A stretch of 64,000 bases of DNA from Thermosynechococcus sichuanensis E542 (GCF_003555505.1 NZ_CP032152.1:1907001-1971000), one strand, 5' to 3'. Shown: positions 8,986 through 17,987, counted from the stretch's first letter. Made by a program: numbers and translations. Notes: generated by a model from the sequence alone, not told the origin.

Positions 8986-9942
8986 ATGGCCACTGCCGAA
9001 ACTGCGCCGATTGCCGAAGTTATGCACCTCACGGGCGATCGCCTGCGATTGCGGATTCAAGAACTGAAAACGGATGCTGCCTTTCGCGATTCCCTGAGTG
9101 CCTACCTGAAAACCCTCCAAGGTATTAAATCTGTTCACGTTAACCCCCTTGCCGCCTCAATTACCATTGAGTATCACCTCAAGCAAATCACGCCCCTACA
9201 ACTGCTGGCGGCCATTCAATTTTGGGGGGATGTGCAGATCATTGGCCAAGGCAATAAGGGCTTGCAAAACCTCACCCGCGCCTTTGATCTCGAACCCGAA
9301 GAGGTGGGCAACAAACTCACCTCCATGGGCGGATTTCTCATGGGCGGCTACGTGGGTGATCTTCTCGGTGGCATGGTGGGGGGAACGGCGGGTGGTCTGT
9401 TGATGGGGCCTGCGGGTGCGGTCATGGGGGTGCAAGTGGGCACCTTTGTTGGCGGTGTCATCGGTGCGCGACTGGGGATGGAAGCCACTGAGCAAATCAC
9501 CCAACTGCAATTTACTGCCCTTGAGGAAACGCCGGAACGGCTCGCGAAAACCCTTGAAATTCGCACGGGTGACCAAGTGGGTGGCATCGCCGGCGAAATT
9601 GCCGGCGGCTTGGCGGGGCAAGTGGTCTTGGGTCCTGTGGGGGAAACCGTCGGGCGGGTGGTGGGCAATATGGTTGGTTCGCAGTTGGGAGAAGATCTCG
9701 GGCGACAGTTGGCAGCGCCCTCCCCTGAGGAACCTCGTCCCCCATTCCTGTATCTAGAGTGGTGGGTGAAAACCAGTCAAGCCTTTACCAAGGAAACGCT
9801 ATTGGCGACCCTCGGGGGCATGGTGGCACGGGCAATTCTGGGGCCTCAAGCTGAAGTTGAGGGCATCCGAGCCGGTACCCGCATGAGTCGTCATCTGGAT
9901 ATGCAACCGTCCAACACCGCAGCAAAAGAGAAAAAAGTATAA
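8986..9942 (+). CDS. HMA-like domain and glycine-zipper membrane protein
   Basis: Residues 1-80 have the ferredoxin-like pattern of a heavy-metal-associated domain (HLTGDRLRLRIQEL, LQGIKSVHVNPLAASITIEYH) but lack the CxxC metal site, so it matches HMA_2-type non-binding domains. Residues 110-240 are rich in glycine-zipper repeats (GGMVGGTAGGLLMGPAGAV and similar), suggesting packing of helices in a membrane. The first ATG at 8986 fits the start; an upstream in-frame TTG adds only five residues. It precedes the PIN-TRAM gene by about 50 bases. Function unknown. Similar cyanobacterial proteins are annotated only as conserved hypothetical or HMA2 proteins. Confidence 0.75.
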   Translation: MATAETAPIAEVMHLTGDRLRLRIQELKTDAAFRDSLSAYLKTLQGIKSVHVNPLAASITIEYHLKQITPLQLLAAIQFWGDVQIIGQGNKGLQNLTRAFDLEPEEVGNKLTSMGGFLMGGYVGDLLGGMVGGTAGGLLMGPAGAVMGVQVGTFVGGVIGARLGMEATEQITQLQFTALEETPERLAKTLEIRTGDQVGGIAGEIAGGLAGQVVLGPVGETVGRVVGNMVGSQLGEDLGRQLAAPSPEEPRPPFLYLEWWVKTSQAFTKETLLATLGGMVARAILGPQAEVEGIRAGTRMSRHLDMQPSNTAAKEKKV

Positions 9943-9991
9943 TCCTAAAGTAATGGCCTGTGGAGATGTCCAGCGCGACAGGAGCGAACTA

Positions 9992-11071
9992 ATGCTCGAT
10001 ACCATCTTACTCCTCATTATCGTCGTGATGGGAATTGCCGTTGGCTTCAACAGCATTGACCTACTCCCAGAAACGGTTCTTGCTCAAGTCGCCAATGTGC
10101 GGGGATTGCAGTGGGTCATGGCTGGCTTTGGCGCCATCGTTGGCATTGCCCTTGGTTTATTGTTGCAGTCCCTTTACCATCGTCTCGAGCGCAGTATCCG
10201 CCAATTGTCCCCAGAAACGCTCTTGTCGCGGGCTGTGGGTCTGGTGGTGGGGTTGCTCTTGGCCAACTTGATGCTGGCACCGATTTTCCTGTTGCCCATT
10301 CCCAAAGATTTTTCCTTTATTAAACCCCTGATTGCTGTTCTCACCAGCATTCTCTTTGCCTACTCAGGAACCACTTTGGCCGATAGCCACGGCCCTGCCC
10401 TGCTGCGGCTAATTAACCCCAATGCTGTAGCCAGCAGCCTCTTAGCCGAAGGGATGCTTAAGCCTGCCCGTGCGAAGGTACTGGATACCAGTTGCATTAT
10501 TGATGGCCGCATTGAGGCGCTGTTGAATCTCGGGGTACTCGAAGGGCAAATCATTGTGCCCCAATTTGTGCTTCAGGAGTTACAACTGATTGCCGATGCG
10601 GGGAATGAGCAAAAACGGATTCGCGGTCGGCGGGGCCTCGATGTTCTCAATCGTCTCCAAGCTAGTTTGGGCGATCGCATTGTCATTCACTCCGCCGACT
10701 ATCCAGAATTAACGACAGTGGATGCCAAGCTAGTGCGGCTGTGCCAAGAGATTCATGGAACCCTTGTGACCAACGATTTGAATCTGAACAAAGTTGCCCG
10801 CTTCCAAAAAGTGGATGTCTTTAACGTCAACGAGTTAGCCCAAGCCCTGCGCCCCATCTATCTTCCCGGCGATACGCTGGAGCTGAAAATTCTCAAGGAA
10901 GGGAAAGAACCGGCTCAAGGGGTGGGCTACCTTGAGGATGGCACGATGGTGGTTGTCGAAGAGGGCGTCGATCACATTGGCGATCAGTTGTCGGTGGTCG
11001 TCACCAGTGCCCTGCAAACCTCGGCAGGCCGCATGATTTTTGCCCGTCTGCAAATGCCAACGATGGCCTAA
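9992..11071 (+). CDS. Membrane-anchored PIN/TRAM domain protein (YacL-like)
   Basis: A 359-residue protein with four N-terminal transmembrane segments (about residues 3-125), a PIN nuclease domain (LDTSCIIDGR, then VPQFVLQELQLIAD, and TVDAKLVRLCQE...LVTNDLNLN with the acidic residues of the active site) and a C-terminal TRAM RNA-binding domain (EGKEPAQGVGYLEDGTMVVVE). This is the YacL-type arrangement widespread in bacteria; an RNase role is inferred from the PIN residues. I chose the ATG at 9992 because GGAG lies about eight bases upstream and the membrane segment begins at once; the ATG at 9953 would add 13 unlikely residues. The cellulose synthase gene follows 31 bases later. Confidence 0.85.
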   Translation: MLDTILLLIIVVMGIAVGFNSIDLLPETVLAQVANVRGLQWVMAGFGAIVGIALGLLLQSLYHRLERSIRQLSPETLLSRAVGLVVGLLLANLMLAPIFLLPIPKDFSFIKPLIAVLTSILFAYSGTTLADSHGPALLRLINPNAVASSLLAEGMLKPARAKVLDTSCIIDGRIEALLNLGVLEGQIIVPQFVLQELQLIADAGNEQKRIRGRRGLDVLNRLQASLGDRIVIHSADYPELTTVDAKLVRLCQEIHGTLVTNDLNLNKVARFQKVDVFNVNELAQALRPIYLPGDTLELKILKEGKEPAQGVGYLEDGTMVVVEEGVDHIGDQLSVVVTSALQTSAGRMIFARLQMPTMA

Positions 11072-11102
11072 ATTCCCTCTTTCTTACCTAGGGGGGCTGC
11101 TT

Positions 11103-13313
11103 ATGACCCATGAGCCACCCAAGCCCGCTTCACCGCCGCAGTTGGTGTCTCCTTGGGTTTGGGGTTTTTTTGTTTTCAGCCTCCTATTCCTCTTTGGCGT
11201 GCTGTTGGCGATGGTGTGGCGACCGACGCTCTTTCCTGTTGATCTGGTGAATCCAGACCAGTTGCGGCCGCTACCTGACCTCTTGCAGATGCCGGCGGAT
11301 GACTTGAGTGCTTGGTGGCCGGTGGTTCTGGCGGGAATGGTGGCGATCGCCCTCAATTTTATTCCCAGCACCAATGTCACGCGCTTGGTGATTCGCTTCA
11401 TTGTTATTCTCTTTGGCTGCCGCTATCTGGTGTGGCGCGGCTGGGTGACCCTCAATGATGCCCACTGGCTGAGCTTTGCTGCTAGTGTTGGCTTCTATGG
11501 TCTTGAGGTGCTCTACTTTTTCACCTATTTGCTTTACTTCTATCAGACGGCATGGCTGACGACTGCATGGCGATCGCGACAAGCCGACTATTATCAACAG
11601 GCGGTTCTCAGTGGTGAATACTGTCCCAGTGTGGATATTTTCATTCCCACCTACAATGAACCCCCCTATATTTTGCGACGGACGATTGTGGCCTGTCAGG
11701 CGATCAACTACAGGAATAAAAGTATCTATGTCCTCGACGATGGTCGGCGCCCTGAAATTGCCGATCTCTGTCAGCATTTGGGGGTTAACTACCTCACTCG
11801 ACCCACCAATGAGCACCGCAAAGCCGGCAACCTCAACCATGCTCTGAAACACACTAGTGGTGAACTGATTGCCGTTTTTGATGCTGACTTTATTCCTTTT
11901 CAGAACTTCCTCACCCGCACCGTGGGCTTCTTTCAAGATGAGCAGGTCTCCATGGTACAGACCCCCCAGCACTTTTTTAACCCTGACTACCACTCCCAAA
12001 ACCTTGGCATTGAGTTTATGATGCCCGGCGATATGGAGTACTTTTTTGGCTTTATTCAGCCGGGACGCGACTTTGGCAACGCCATTATCTGCTGCGGGAC
12101 TTCCTATGTGGTGCGCCGCCGGGATCTTGAAGCTGTAGGGGGCTACTACACCCGCTGCGTGGTCGAGGATTTCCAAACCGGAACTAGAATGCAGATCGCT
12201 GGCTACCGCCTCGTTTACCTCAATGAAATCCTGAGCATGGGGGAGTCTCCTCGGAACTTTCAAGATCATCTGGAGCAGCGGCTGCGGTGGCTACAGGGGA
12301 ATATGCAAATCTATTTCTGTGGCGATGATCTCCCCATTTGGTCAAAACTGTCGTGGTTTCAGCGCAGTTGCCATATCTCGCTCCTATTACACAACATTAA
12401 TCCCTTTACCCGCACTTGCTTTCTGATTGGTCCTTTCTTAAGCCTGATGACGGGCATTTCCCTGACGGTCGCCACGTTTAGTGAGTATCTCTTTTATGCT
12501 CTGCCCTATACACTGCTGACGATCGCCACCTTTAGCTGGGCCACGGAAGGGCGGTATTTTTCCGTCTGGGGTGAAGTCTATGAGGTGAGTTTTGCCTTTC
12601 CGGGGATGATGCAACTGATTAAAATCCTCCGCAATCCCTTTGGCAAAATTGGCAGCATTGTCACCAACAAGGGCACCCTCTCCAATCGCAAGCGGTTAAA
12701 TTTGCGCTATACATGGCCGCTGGTGGCCTTTGTGATGGCAGTGGGAGTAGGCATCTTTATCCGCTATGGGGGTTACTGGCTCCATATCTGGCCACCGATG
12801 GAGTATGAACGGGCGGGGTTAGAGGTGATGTTGGCTTGGACGCTCTACAATGCCTTTATTGCCTTGATTGCGATTTTGTCCTCCATTGATCAGCCCACTC
12901 GCCGTCAGAGCGATCGCTTTCCCGTTTGCACTGTGTGTCGTTTCCAATTGGGGGATCAAACCTACTGGGGCTATACCCGCGATGTGTCGGAGACAGGCGC
13001 TGCCCTATTGCTGACCGCAGGGCGTTTTATCGCAGCCCAAGGAGAGACCGTTGGCACGTTGACCTTTTTGGAACAGGACTTTAGCGTGACCGCGGCCGTG
13101 GTGCGTACCCGCACTGAAGAGGAGCGGTGCTGTGTTTATCTGCGATTTTTAGAGGTCAGTGATGAGGCACAGCGGCACCTTGTACAACTGCTCTATGGTG
13201 GTCTTACATGGTGGCATAAACCGAAGGCCCCTAATGGGATAGATGCCTTTTGGCCAATGTTGATTCGTCTCTTTGATTTTCGATCGCTCTTTAGCCTCTA
13301 TAGCAATAACTGA
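11103..13313 (+). CDS. Cellulose synthase catalytic subunit with C-terminal PilZ domain
   Basis: Inner-membrane family 2 processive glycosyltransferase, 736 residues. Active-site motifs are D212-D213-G (UDP binding), D260-x-D262, D356 (VVED) and Q392RLRW396. Hydrophobic segments flank the catalytic domain on both sides. The C terminus has a PilZ domain with both c-di-GMP motifs, R601-QSD-R605 and D627-V-S-E-T-G632, so activity should respond to c-di-GMP. It resembles the Thermosynechococcus cellulose synthase (XcsA/Tll0007) linked to light-controlled cell aggregation through cyanobacteriochromes. The start was set at the ATG at 11103, preceded by a G-rich ribosome site (TAGGGGGG). No BcsB or cellulase gene is adjacent. 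Confidence 0.92.
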   Translation: MTHEPPKPASPPQLVSPWVWGFFVFSLLFLFGVLLAMVWRPTLFPVDLVNPDQLRPLPDLLQMPADDLSAWWPVVLAGMVAIALNFIPSTNVTRLVIRFIVILFGCRYLVWRGWVTLNDAHWLSFAASVGFYGLEVLYFFTYLLYFYQTAWLTTAWRSRQADYYQQAVLSGEYCPSVDIFIPTYNEPPYILRRTIVACQAINYRNKSIYVLDDGRRPEIADLCQHLGVNYLTRPTNEHRKAGNLNHALKHTSGELIAVFDADFIPFQNFLTRTVGFFQDEQVSMVQTPQHFFNPDYHSQNLGIEFMMPGDMEYFFGFIQPGRDFGNAIICCGTSYVVRRRDLEAVGGYYTRCVVEDFQTGTRMQIAGYRLVYLNEILSMGESPRNFQDHLEQRLRWLQGNMQIYFCGDDLPIWSKLSWFQRSCHISLLLHNINPFTRTCFLIGPFLSLMTGISLTVATFSEYLFYALPYTLLTIATFSWATEGRYFSVWGEVYEVSFAFPGMMQLIKILRNPFGKIGSIVTNKGTLSNRKRLNLRYTWPLVAFVMAVGVGIFIRYGGYWLHIWPPMEYERAGLEVMLAWTLYNAFIALIAILSSIDQPTRRQSDRFPVCTVCRFQLGDQTYWGYTRDVSETGAALLLTAGRFIAAQGETVGTLTFLEQDFSVTAAVVRTRTEEERCCVYLRFLEVSDEAQRHLVQLLYGGLTWWHKPKAPNGIDAFWPMLIRLFDFRSLFSLYSNN

Positions 13314-13322
13314 CCGATAGGC

Positions 13323-13830
13323 TCACGAGTCAAAAATTTGCCCTAGGGGACAATGAAAGTTCGGCAATAGGGGAGACGTTAACGTATCCTCTCGATAAAG
13401 GGTGAGAGCAAGTTTGAGCAGTCCCGCTTCACGGCGAAAGATTTCTACAGTTTGGCGTCGCCAATCGGCAATCCAGTACTCCAATACTCCTTGACTAGAG
13501 TAGAGTTTGAGTCTGATCTGGCGATCGCGCCGTTCATTTTCTGCGCCCGAAGACAAAACCTCAATCACAAGGTCTGGTGCCCCCGGACATGACCCGCGTC
13601 ATCAATCAAGGCCGTATATTTTTCCATGCTTAGCCAGACGACATCTGGAATCACATCATTGCTGTCACTAAAAATGACACCCACTCCCATGCAGGCGCGA
13701 CCGAGACCCGTCGCTTGTGACCATGCCTGAAGTTGGCTGTAAAAGTTTCCACAAATGTTTGATGTCGCCAGTGGGGGGCACGGGTCACCAATAGCTCTCC
13801 GTCAAAATTGATTGATCAACGCAGGTCATC
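13323..13830 (-). pseudogene. Uma2-family endonuclease (DUF820), frameshifted
   Basis: The last 82 codons (13323-13571) are an open Uma2 tail starting APDLVIEVLSSGAENERRDR and containing GVLEYWIAD. Reading back, the homology continues in two other frames. GNFYSQLQAWSQ through VIPDVVWLSMEKY to DDAGHVRG lies upstream of a shift near 13585, in a run of G where one base seems lost. DGELLVTRAPHWRHQTFV lies upstream of a second shift near 13750, again in a short G run. An in-frame stop also follows DDLR at the far end, and the N terminus is shortened. This is a decayed PD-(D/E)XK protein of the family expanded in cyanobacteria. Base-calling error in G runs is an alternative for the two shifts. Confidence 0.82.
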
Positions 13831-13939
13831 ATCGGCGCGAACCTACCTCAAGAAAGCCCTACGACTGAACCCCCATAATCAGCGCCTGTGGCGAGAGATC
13901 AATCGTCAGTTCGCTCGTCTCGAGCAGAGGTCACTATAA
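13802..13939 (+). pseudogene. C-terminal remnant of a TPR-like protein
   Basis: On the plus strand an open stretch without a start codon ends at a TAA at 13937 and encodes ARTYLKKALRLNPHNQRLW followed by REINRQFARLEQRSL. The ALRLNPHNQ pattern is that of the end of a tetratricopeptide repeat, as found at the C terminus of cyanobacterial TPR or DnaJ-TPR proteins. There is no upstream coding continuation: the region to the left is the Uma2 pseudogene on the other strand. I read it as the tail of a gene removed by rearrangement. It overlaps the 3' end of the convergent TPR gene by six bases. It is short, so chance is possible. Confidence 0.35.
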
Positions 13940-14428
13940 CCAAGCGGCCAAGAGTGTGACCACGCCCAAGCCCGTGAGGGCAAGCCAGATGAAGGCATTC
14001 GGTAAAGGCGTAGCAGGGGGCGGTGGGTCTTGGGGTTTTGGGGTGGCAGCCGATGGCTTTTTCAGGGAATGGCTGTAGGGGGAGGTGTAGGCGCGATCGC
14101 CCACATGGGATAGGTCGGGAATTTCGCTGTACCATTCCGGACGGCGTTTGAGTTGGGGAGCCTCCAAAATCGCCAGCAAGCGACGACTTTCCTGCCGCGT
14201 GTGATGATCCGGGTGCCGTTGGAGTTGACGGCAGAGGCTGACGGCTGCCCCTTGATCGCCAGCAGCACTATAGGCCGTGACTAACCAGAGGCTAATTTCC
14301 CCCGATCGCACCGCATTTCCCTCCGCCAGCGCTGCCGCTTGTCCCAAAAGAGCAATGGATTGCTGGTAGTTTCCCCGCTCGAAGGCCTGTTGCCCCTGCT
14401 GAAAGAGGACAGCCACTGCATCCGTCAT
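13934..14428 (-). CDS. Small TPR protein with C-terminal membrane anchor
   Basis: A 164-residue protein. Residues 1-95 form tetratricopeptide-like helical pairs (VLFQQGQQAFERGNYQQSIALL, WLVTAYSAAGDQGAAVSLCR). Residues 115-142 are a proline-rich linker and the last 20 residues (FIWLALTGLGVVTLLAAWL) form one transmembrane helix, giving a tail-anchored topology with the TPR part in the cytoplasm. Its ATG lies three bases after the ureC stop, so it is probably co-transcribed with ureC. Nothing in it resembles a known urease accessory protein. Similar small TPR proteins occur in other cyanobacteria without assigned function. Confidence 0.75.
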   Translation of the reverse strand: MTDAVAVLFQQGQQAFERGNYQQSIALLGQAAALAEGNAVRSGEISLWLVTAYSAAGDQGAAVSLCRQLQRHPDHHTRQESRRLLAILEAPQLKRRPEWYSEIPDLSHVGDRAYTSPYSHSLKKPSAATPKPQDPPPPATPLPNAFIWLALTGLGVVTLLAAWL

Positions 14429-14431
14429 CGC

Positions 14432-16150
14432 TTAAAAGAGAAAGTAACGTTGGGCAAGGGGCAAAACCGTCGCCGGTTCACAGGTAAGCAATTCGCCATT
14501 CGCCCGTACCTCATAGGTTTCGGGATCCACCTCAATGTGGGGTAAGTAGTCATTGAGCTTGAGATCTGCTTTGCGCAGTTGGCGGATGTGGCGCACCGGT
14601 AGCACCGTTTTTTGCAACCCCAATTGTGCTGGAATATTGTTGGCAATGCCCGCTTGGGACATAAAGGTTACCGATGTGGCGGTTCGGCAGCCCCCATAGC
14701 TAGCAAACATGGGTTGCATGTGCACTGGTTGCGGTGTGGGAATGCTGGCATTGGCATCCCCCATTTGAGCGTAGGCAATCATTCCTCCCTTGATCACCAG
14801 TTCCGGCTTAACGCCAAAAAAGGCAGGCTTCCAGAGGCACAGATCAGCGATTTTGCCCACCTCCACGGATCCCACATACTCAGCAATGCCGTGGGTAATG
14901 GCGGGATTAATCGTGTACTTGGCGACGTAGCGGCGGGCGCGAAAGTTGTCATGATCGGCTCCCGGCTGCTGGGGATCCCTGAGATGTCCCCGCTGTACCT
15001 TCATTTTGTGGGCGGTTTGCCACGTGCGAATAATACTCTCCCCCACCCGTCCCATGGCTTGCGAGTCTGAGGAGATAATACTAAAGGCTCCGAGGTCGTG
15101 GAGAATATCTTCGGCGGCAATGGTTTCTCTGCGAATCCGCGACTCGGCAAAGGCAACATCTTCGGGAATACTGGGGTCGAGGTGGTGGCACACCATCAAC
15201 ATATCCAAGTGCTCATCGAGGGTATTGACGGTGTAGGGGCGAGTGGGATTGGTGGAAGAGGGCAACACATTGGCTTGACCGCAGAGCTTGATGATGTCCG
15301 GGGCGTGTCCGCCGCCGGCGCCCTCGGTGTGATAGGCGTGAATGGTGCGGTTTTTGAAGGCGGCAATGGTATCCTCGACAAAGCCTGATTCATTGAGGGT
15401 ATCGGTGTGGATGGCCACCTGAATATCGTAGTCTTCAGCCACACTTAAACAGGTGTCAATGGCAGCAGGGGTAGTGCCCCAGTCTTCGTGGAGTTTGAGA
15501 CCCACAACCCCGGCTTGCACTTGCTCAATCAGTCCTTGGGGTTGGCTGCTATTGCCCTTGCCCAAAAAGCCTAAATTCACGGGAAAGGCATCGGCAGTTT
15601 GTAGCATGCGGTAGATGTTCCAAGGTCCTGGCGTACAGGTGGTGGCATTGGTACCCGTGGCCGGCCCCGTTCCGCCGCCAATCATTGTTGTAACGCCCGA
15701 GGCAATGGCAGTGGCAATCTGCTGTGGACAGATAAAGTGAATGTGGGCGTCAATCCCGCCAGCGGTGAGGATCATCCCTTCGCCGGCGATCGCCTCTGTG
15801 CCGGGGCCAATGATAATATCTACCCCCTCTTGGGTGTAGGGGTTTCCCGCTTTACCAATTTTGTAGATTTTGCCGTCTTTGATGCCGACATCGGCCTTGA
15901 CGATGCCCCACCAGTCGAGAATCACGGCATTGGTGATCACGACATCCACCGCGCCTTCTGCATTGGCAATGGGGGATTGTCCCATCCCATCGCGGATCAC
16001 TTTGCCACCGCCAAACTTGACCTCATCACCGTAGTGGGTGTAGTCGCGCTCAATTTCGATAATGAGGTCAGTATCCGCAAGTCGCAGGCGATCGCCCACT
16101 GTGGGACCATAGGTTTCGGCATAGGCTTGGCGATCAATGCGGTAGCTCAT
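14432..16150 (-). CDS. ureC: Urease subunit alpha
   Basis: Catalytic nickel subunit of urease, hydrolysing urea to ammonia and carbamate. The 572-residue product has the full family length. It shows [15 protein letters not shown] near the start, the metal-binding HIHFICPQ near 137, the carbamylated lysine K219 in GLKLHED, and the flap and catalytic region [22 protein letters not shown]. The start ATG at 16150 ([20 protein letters not shown]) fits the family. UreA and UreB are not adjacent: upstream is an unrelated 61-residue gene and downstream the TPR gene. ureG lies about 6 kb away on the other strand, so the urease genes are dispersed in this genome. Confidence 0.96.
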   Translation of the reverse strand: MSYRIDRQAYAETYGPTVGDRLRLADTDLIIEIERDYTHYGDEVKFGGGKVIRDGMGQSPIANAEGAVDVVITNAVILDWWGIVKADVGIKDGKIYKIGKAGNPYTQEGVDIIIGPGTEAIAGEGMILTAGGIDAHIHFICPQQIATAIASGVTTMIGGGTGPATGTNATTCTPGPWNIYRMLQTADAFPVNLGFLGKGNSSQPQGLIEQVQAGVVGLKLHEDWGTTPAAIDTCLSVAEDYDIQVAIHTDTLNESGFVEDTIAAFKNRTIHAYHTEGAGGGHAPDIIKLCGQANVLPSSTNPTRPYTVNTLDEHLDMLMVCHHLDPSIPEDVAFAESRIRRETIAAEDILHDLGAFSIISSDSQAMGRVGESIIRTWQTAHKMKVQRGHLRDPQQPGADHDNFRARRYVAKYTINPAITHGIAEYVGSVEVGKIADLCLWKPAFFGVKPELVIKGGMIAYAQMGDANASIPTPQPVHMQPMFASYGGCRTATSVTFMSQAGIANNIPAQLGLQKTVLPVRHIRQLRKADLKLNDYLPHIEVDPETYEVRANGELLTCEPATVLPLAQRYFLF

Positions 16151-16202
16151 GGGGGTCTAAAGAGGTCAGGTGGGAGAGCAGCTTGGCACTCTCAGTCTAA
16201 AT

Positions 16203-16388
16203 TTAGCCCAATTCTTCGACAACAACGAGTCCCTTTTTGATCAAGGCTTGCAGGTCAGCATTGTGGGTTTTGCAGTTGCGCCAGCGCCGCTCATCGACAT
16301 TTTCATTGCGACCGGGCTGAAGGGTCACAGGCCCAAAGAAACTATCAAAGGTCATGGGCTGTTCGAGGTAGCTAATCACAGTCAGCAT
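16203..16388 (-). CDS. Small conserved-looking hypothetical protein, 61 residues
   Basis: Starts MLTVISYLEQPMTFDSFFGP, continues VTLQPGRNENVDERRW and ends with ALIKKGLVVVEELG. It is not UreA or UreB. The pattern of a short beta-rich start followed by a VDERxW and a predicted amphipathic helix recalls small phage- or mobile-element-borne proteins, but I cannot name the family. It lies 52 bases upstream of ureC on the same strand and about 75 bases from the divergent protease gene. The protein-like composition and the absence of another gene in this gap support it as real. Confidence 0.5.
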   Translation of the reverse strand: MLTVISYLEQPMTFDSFFGPVTLQPGRNENVDERRWRNCKTHNADLQALIKKGLVVVEELG

Positions 16389-16462
16389 GGCAGCAGACGT
16401 TCGACAAACTCACTATTTTCAGGATAAGGCTAGAGTGGATCTGATGCCGAGTTGGGTTGAGT

Positions 16463-17614
16463 ATGGTTCGCACACGGTTGAGTCTCGTTGGGATGGCGAT
16501 CGCCCTTGTGGCACTGACGGGCTGTCCATTGCGTTTGCCGGATCGCACCCCCCCCACCCCCAATACGGCGGAGTCTTTGCCTTCCCTTGCCCCCACGCAG
16601 CGACCCAATGTGGGCGAGAATTTCATTGTCAAGGTGGTTGCTGAGGCAGGGCCAGCGGTGGTGAGCATTGATACCCTACGCCTGCGCCGCAGTAAAGAGG
16701 ATAGTTTTCTCAATCCTTTGCCGATACCAGAGGTGCCAGTGCGCCAAGGTCAAGGCTCTGGGTTTATCTTTACCCCCGATGGCAAGATTATGACCAATGC
16801 CCATGTCGTGGAAGGCGCCAGTGCCGTGCGAGTCACGCTTCCCGATGGGCGTCAGTATGATGGCAAGGTGGTGGGTACTGATTCCCTGACGGATGTGGCG
16901 GTGGTGCAAATTGATGCTGAGAATCTACCCACGGTGCAACTGGGTAATTCCGATACCCTTGTTCCCGGCGAGTGGGCGATCGCCATCGGCAACCCCCTAG
17001 GACTGAGTAACACCGTCACCGCTGGCATTATTAGTGCAACGGGCCGTGCCAGTAATGAAATTGGCGCTGCCGATAAGCGGGTGAGCTTCATTCAAACGGA
17101 TGCAGCAATTAATCCGGGGAATTCCGGGGGGCCACTCCTAAACGCTGCTGGTCAAGTGGTGGGCGTCAATACCGCCGTGATCTCCCAAGCGCAGGGGCTT
17201 GGCTTTGCCATTCCCATCAATACCGCCTATCGCATTGCTGAGCAAATTATTACCACGGGTCGTGCCCAGCACCTCTATTTGGGGATTCGCATGGTGCAAC
17301 TGACACCGGAAGTGGCTGCCCAAATCCGTCAAGACCAGCCCAACTGGACACTCAATCAAACCCAAGGGACATTGATTATCGGTATTGCCCCCAATTCCCC
17401 GGCGGCTAAAGCGGGTTTGCAGGCAGGAGATTGGATTGCCAAAATTAACGATGTCAATCAACCCAGCCCCCAACAGGTACAAAGTGTTGTCGAGCGAACC
17501 AAGTTGGGAGAGAAAGTGACTTTGGAGATTCAACGGGGCGATCGCCGGCAAACCGTGAGCCTGCAACCAGAGCCAATGCCACCGGAATTGTATCCCTCCT
17601 CGCAGCCAGAATAA
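16463..17614 (+). CDS. HtrA/Deg family serine protease, lipoprotein
   Basis: Periplasmic or membrane-attached trypsin-like protease with one PDZ domain, 383 residues. The N terminus has a signal peptide ending in a lipobox (VALTGC, Cys near residue 18), so it should be lipid-anchored. The catalytic triad is H114 (TNAHVVE), D144 (LTDVAVV) and S221 (GNSGGPLL). The PDZ domain starts near residue 285 (GTLIIGIAPNSPAAKAGLQAGDWI). It corresponds to the HhoA/HhoB/HtrA group of cyanobacteria, which handle misfolded proteins; I cannot decide between the three. The ATG at 16463 gives the best signal peptide; a TTG two codons earlier is possible. Confidence 0.92.
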   Translation: MVRTRLSLVGMAIALVALTGCPLRLPDRTPPTPNTAESLPSLAPTQRPNVGENFIVKVVAEAGPAVVSIDTLRLRRSKEDSFLNPLPIPEVPVRQGQGSGFIFTPDGKIMTNAHVVEGASAVRVTLPDGRQYDGKVVGTDSLTDVAVVQIDAENLPTVQLGNSDTLVPGEWAIAIGNPLGLSNTVTAGIISATGRASNEIGAADKRVSFIQTDAAINPGNSGGPLLNAAGQVVGVNTAVISQAQGLGFAIPINTAYRIAEQIITTGRAQHLYLGIRMVQLTPEVAAQIRQDQPNWTLNQTQGTLIIGIAPNSPAAKAGLQAGDWIAKINDVNQPSPQQVQSVVERTKLGEKVTLEIQRGDRRQTVSLQPEPMPPELYPSSQPE

Positions 17615-17615
17615 G

Positions 17616-17987
17616 TTAGCGCCGAGGCTCCGGCAACACCGTCTCCCCCGTGAACCAGCGACCACAATAGCTGAGGCGCCCGTTAAAAATGCGACAGGTG
17701 CGGTAAGAATTGTTGTGCCATAGAACCGTTTCCCCCGTGAACCAACGGCCACAATAGCTGAGGCGCCCGTTAAAAAGGCGGCAGGTGCGATAGAAGTTGT
17801 TGTGAAGTAGAACGGTTTCCCCTGTGAACCAGCGGCCACAATAGCTGAGGCGTCCGTTAAAAATGCGGCAAACCCGATAAACATCACTGCGGGGCGTCTG
17901 GCTGAGCAATGTCGGCACCCTTTGCGCCTGTTCCAGCCCTATGACAAGGGCGGCAAGGATCTGAGCAACCATCAAAAAATCCCCCAT
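17616..17987 (-). CDS. Secreted cysteine-containing protein of three 29-residue repeats
   Basis: A 123-residue protein with a hydrophobic N-terminal segment (MVAQILAALVIGLEQAQ), probably a signal peptide or anchor, followed by three nearly identical 29-residue repeats. Each repeat contains CRIFNGRLSYCGRWFTGETV, with two cysteines ten residues apart that could form a disulfide in each unit. Units differ at only a few positions (I/L, LL/LW). I recognise no known family. The ATG at 17987 shares one base with the stop of the oxidoreductase gene (TAATG), so it is translationally coupled; a second ATG at 17972 would give a cleaner signal peptide. It converges with the HtrA gene one base away. Function unknown. 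Confidence 0.7.
   Translation of the reverse strand: MGDFLMVAQILAALVIGLEQAQRVPTLLSQTPRSDVYRVCRIFNGRLSYCGRWFTGETVLLHNNFYRTCRLFNGRLSYCGRWFTGETVLWHNNSYRTCRIFNGRLSYCGRWFTGETVLPEPRR
17635..17886 (-). repeat. Three tandem 87-bp coding repeats
   Basis: The segment GTGAACCAxCGxCCACAATAG recurs at 17650, 17737 and 17824, a spacing of exactly 87 bases (29 codons). The units are nearly identical at DNA level, not just protein level, which points to recent duplication or gene conversion. The third unit (nearest the protein N terminus) is complete up to the tyrosine codon. Confidence 0.9.

Noticed and set aside
11271-12269. Minus-strand 332-codon frame
   Set aside because: Shadow of the cellulose synthase gene, whose catalytic motifs lie in the plus frame.
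17138-17887. Minus-strand 249-codon frame covering the 87-bp repeats and the HtrA gene end
   Set aside because: Half of it lies antisense to the conserved HtrA protease; the repeat part is a shifted frame of the repeat protein.
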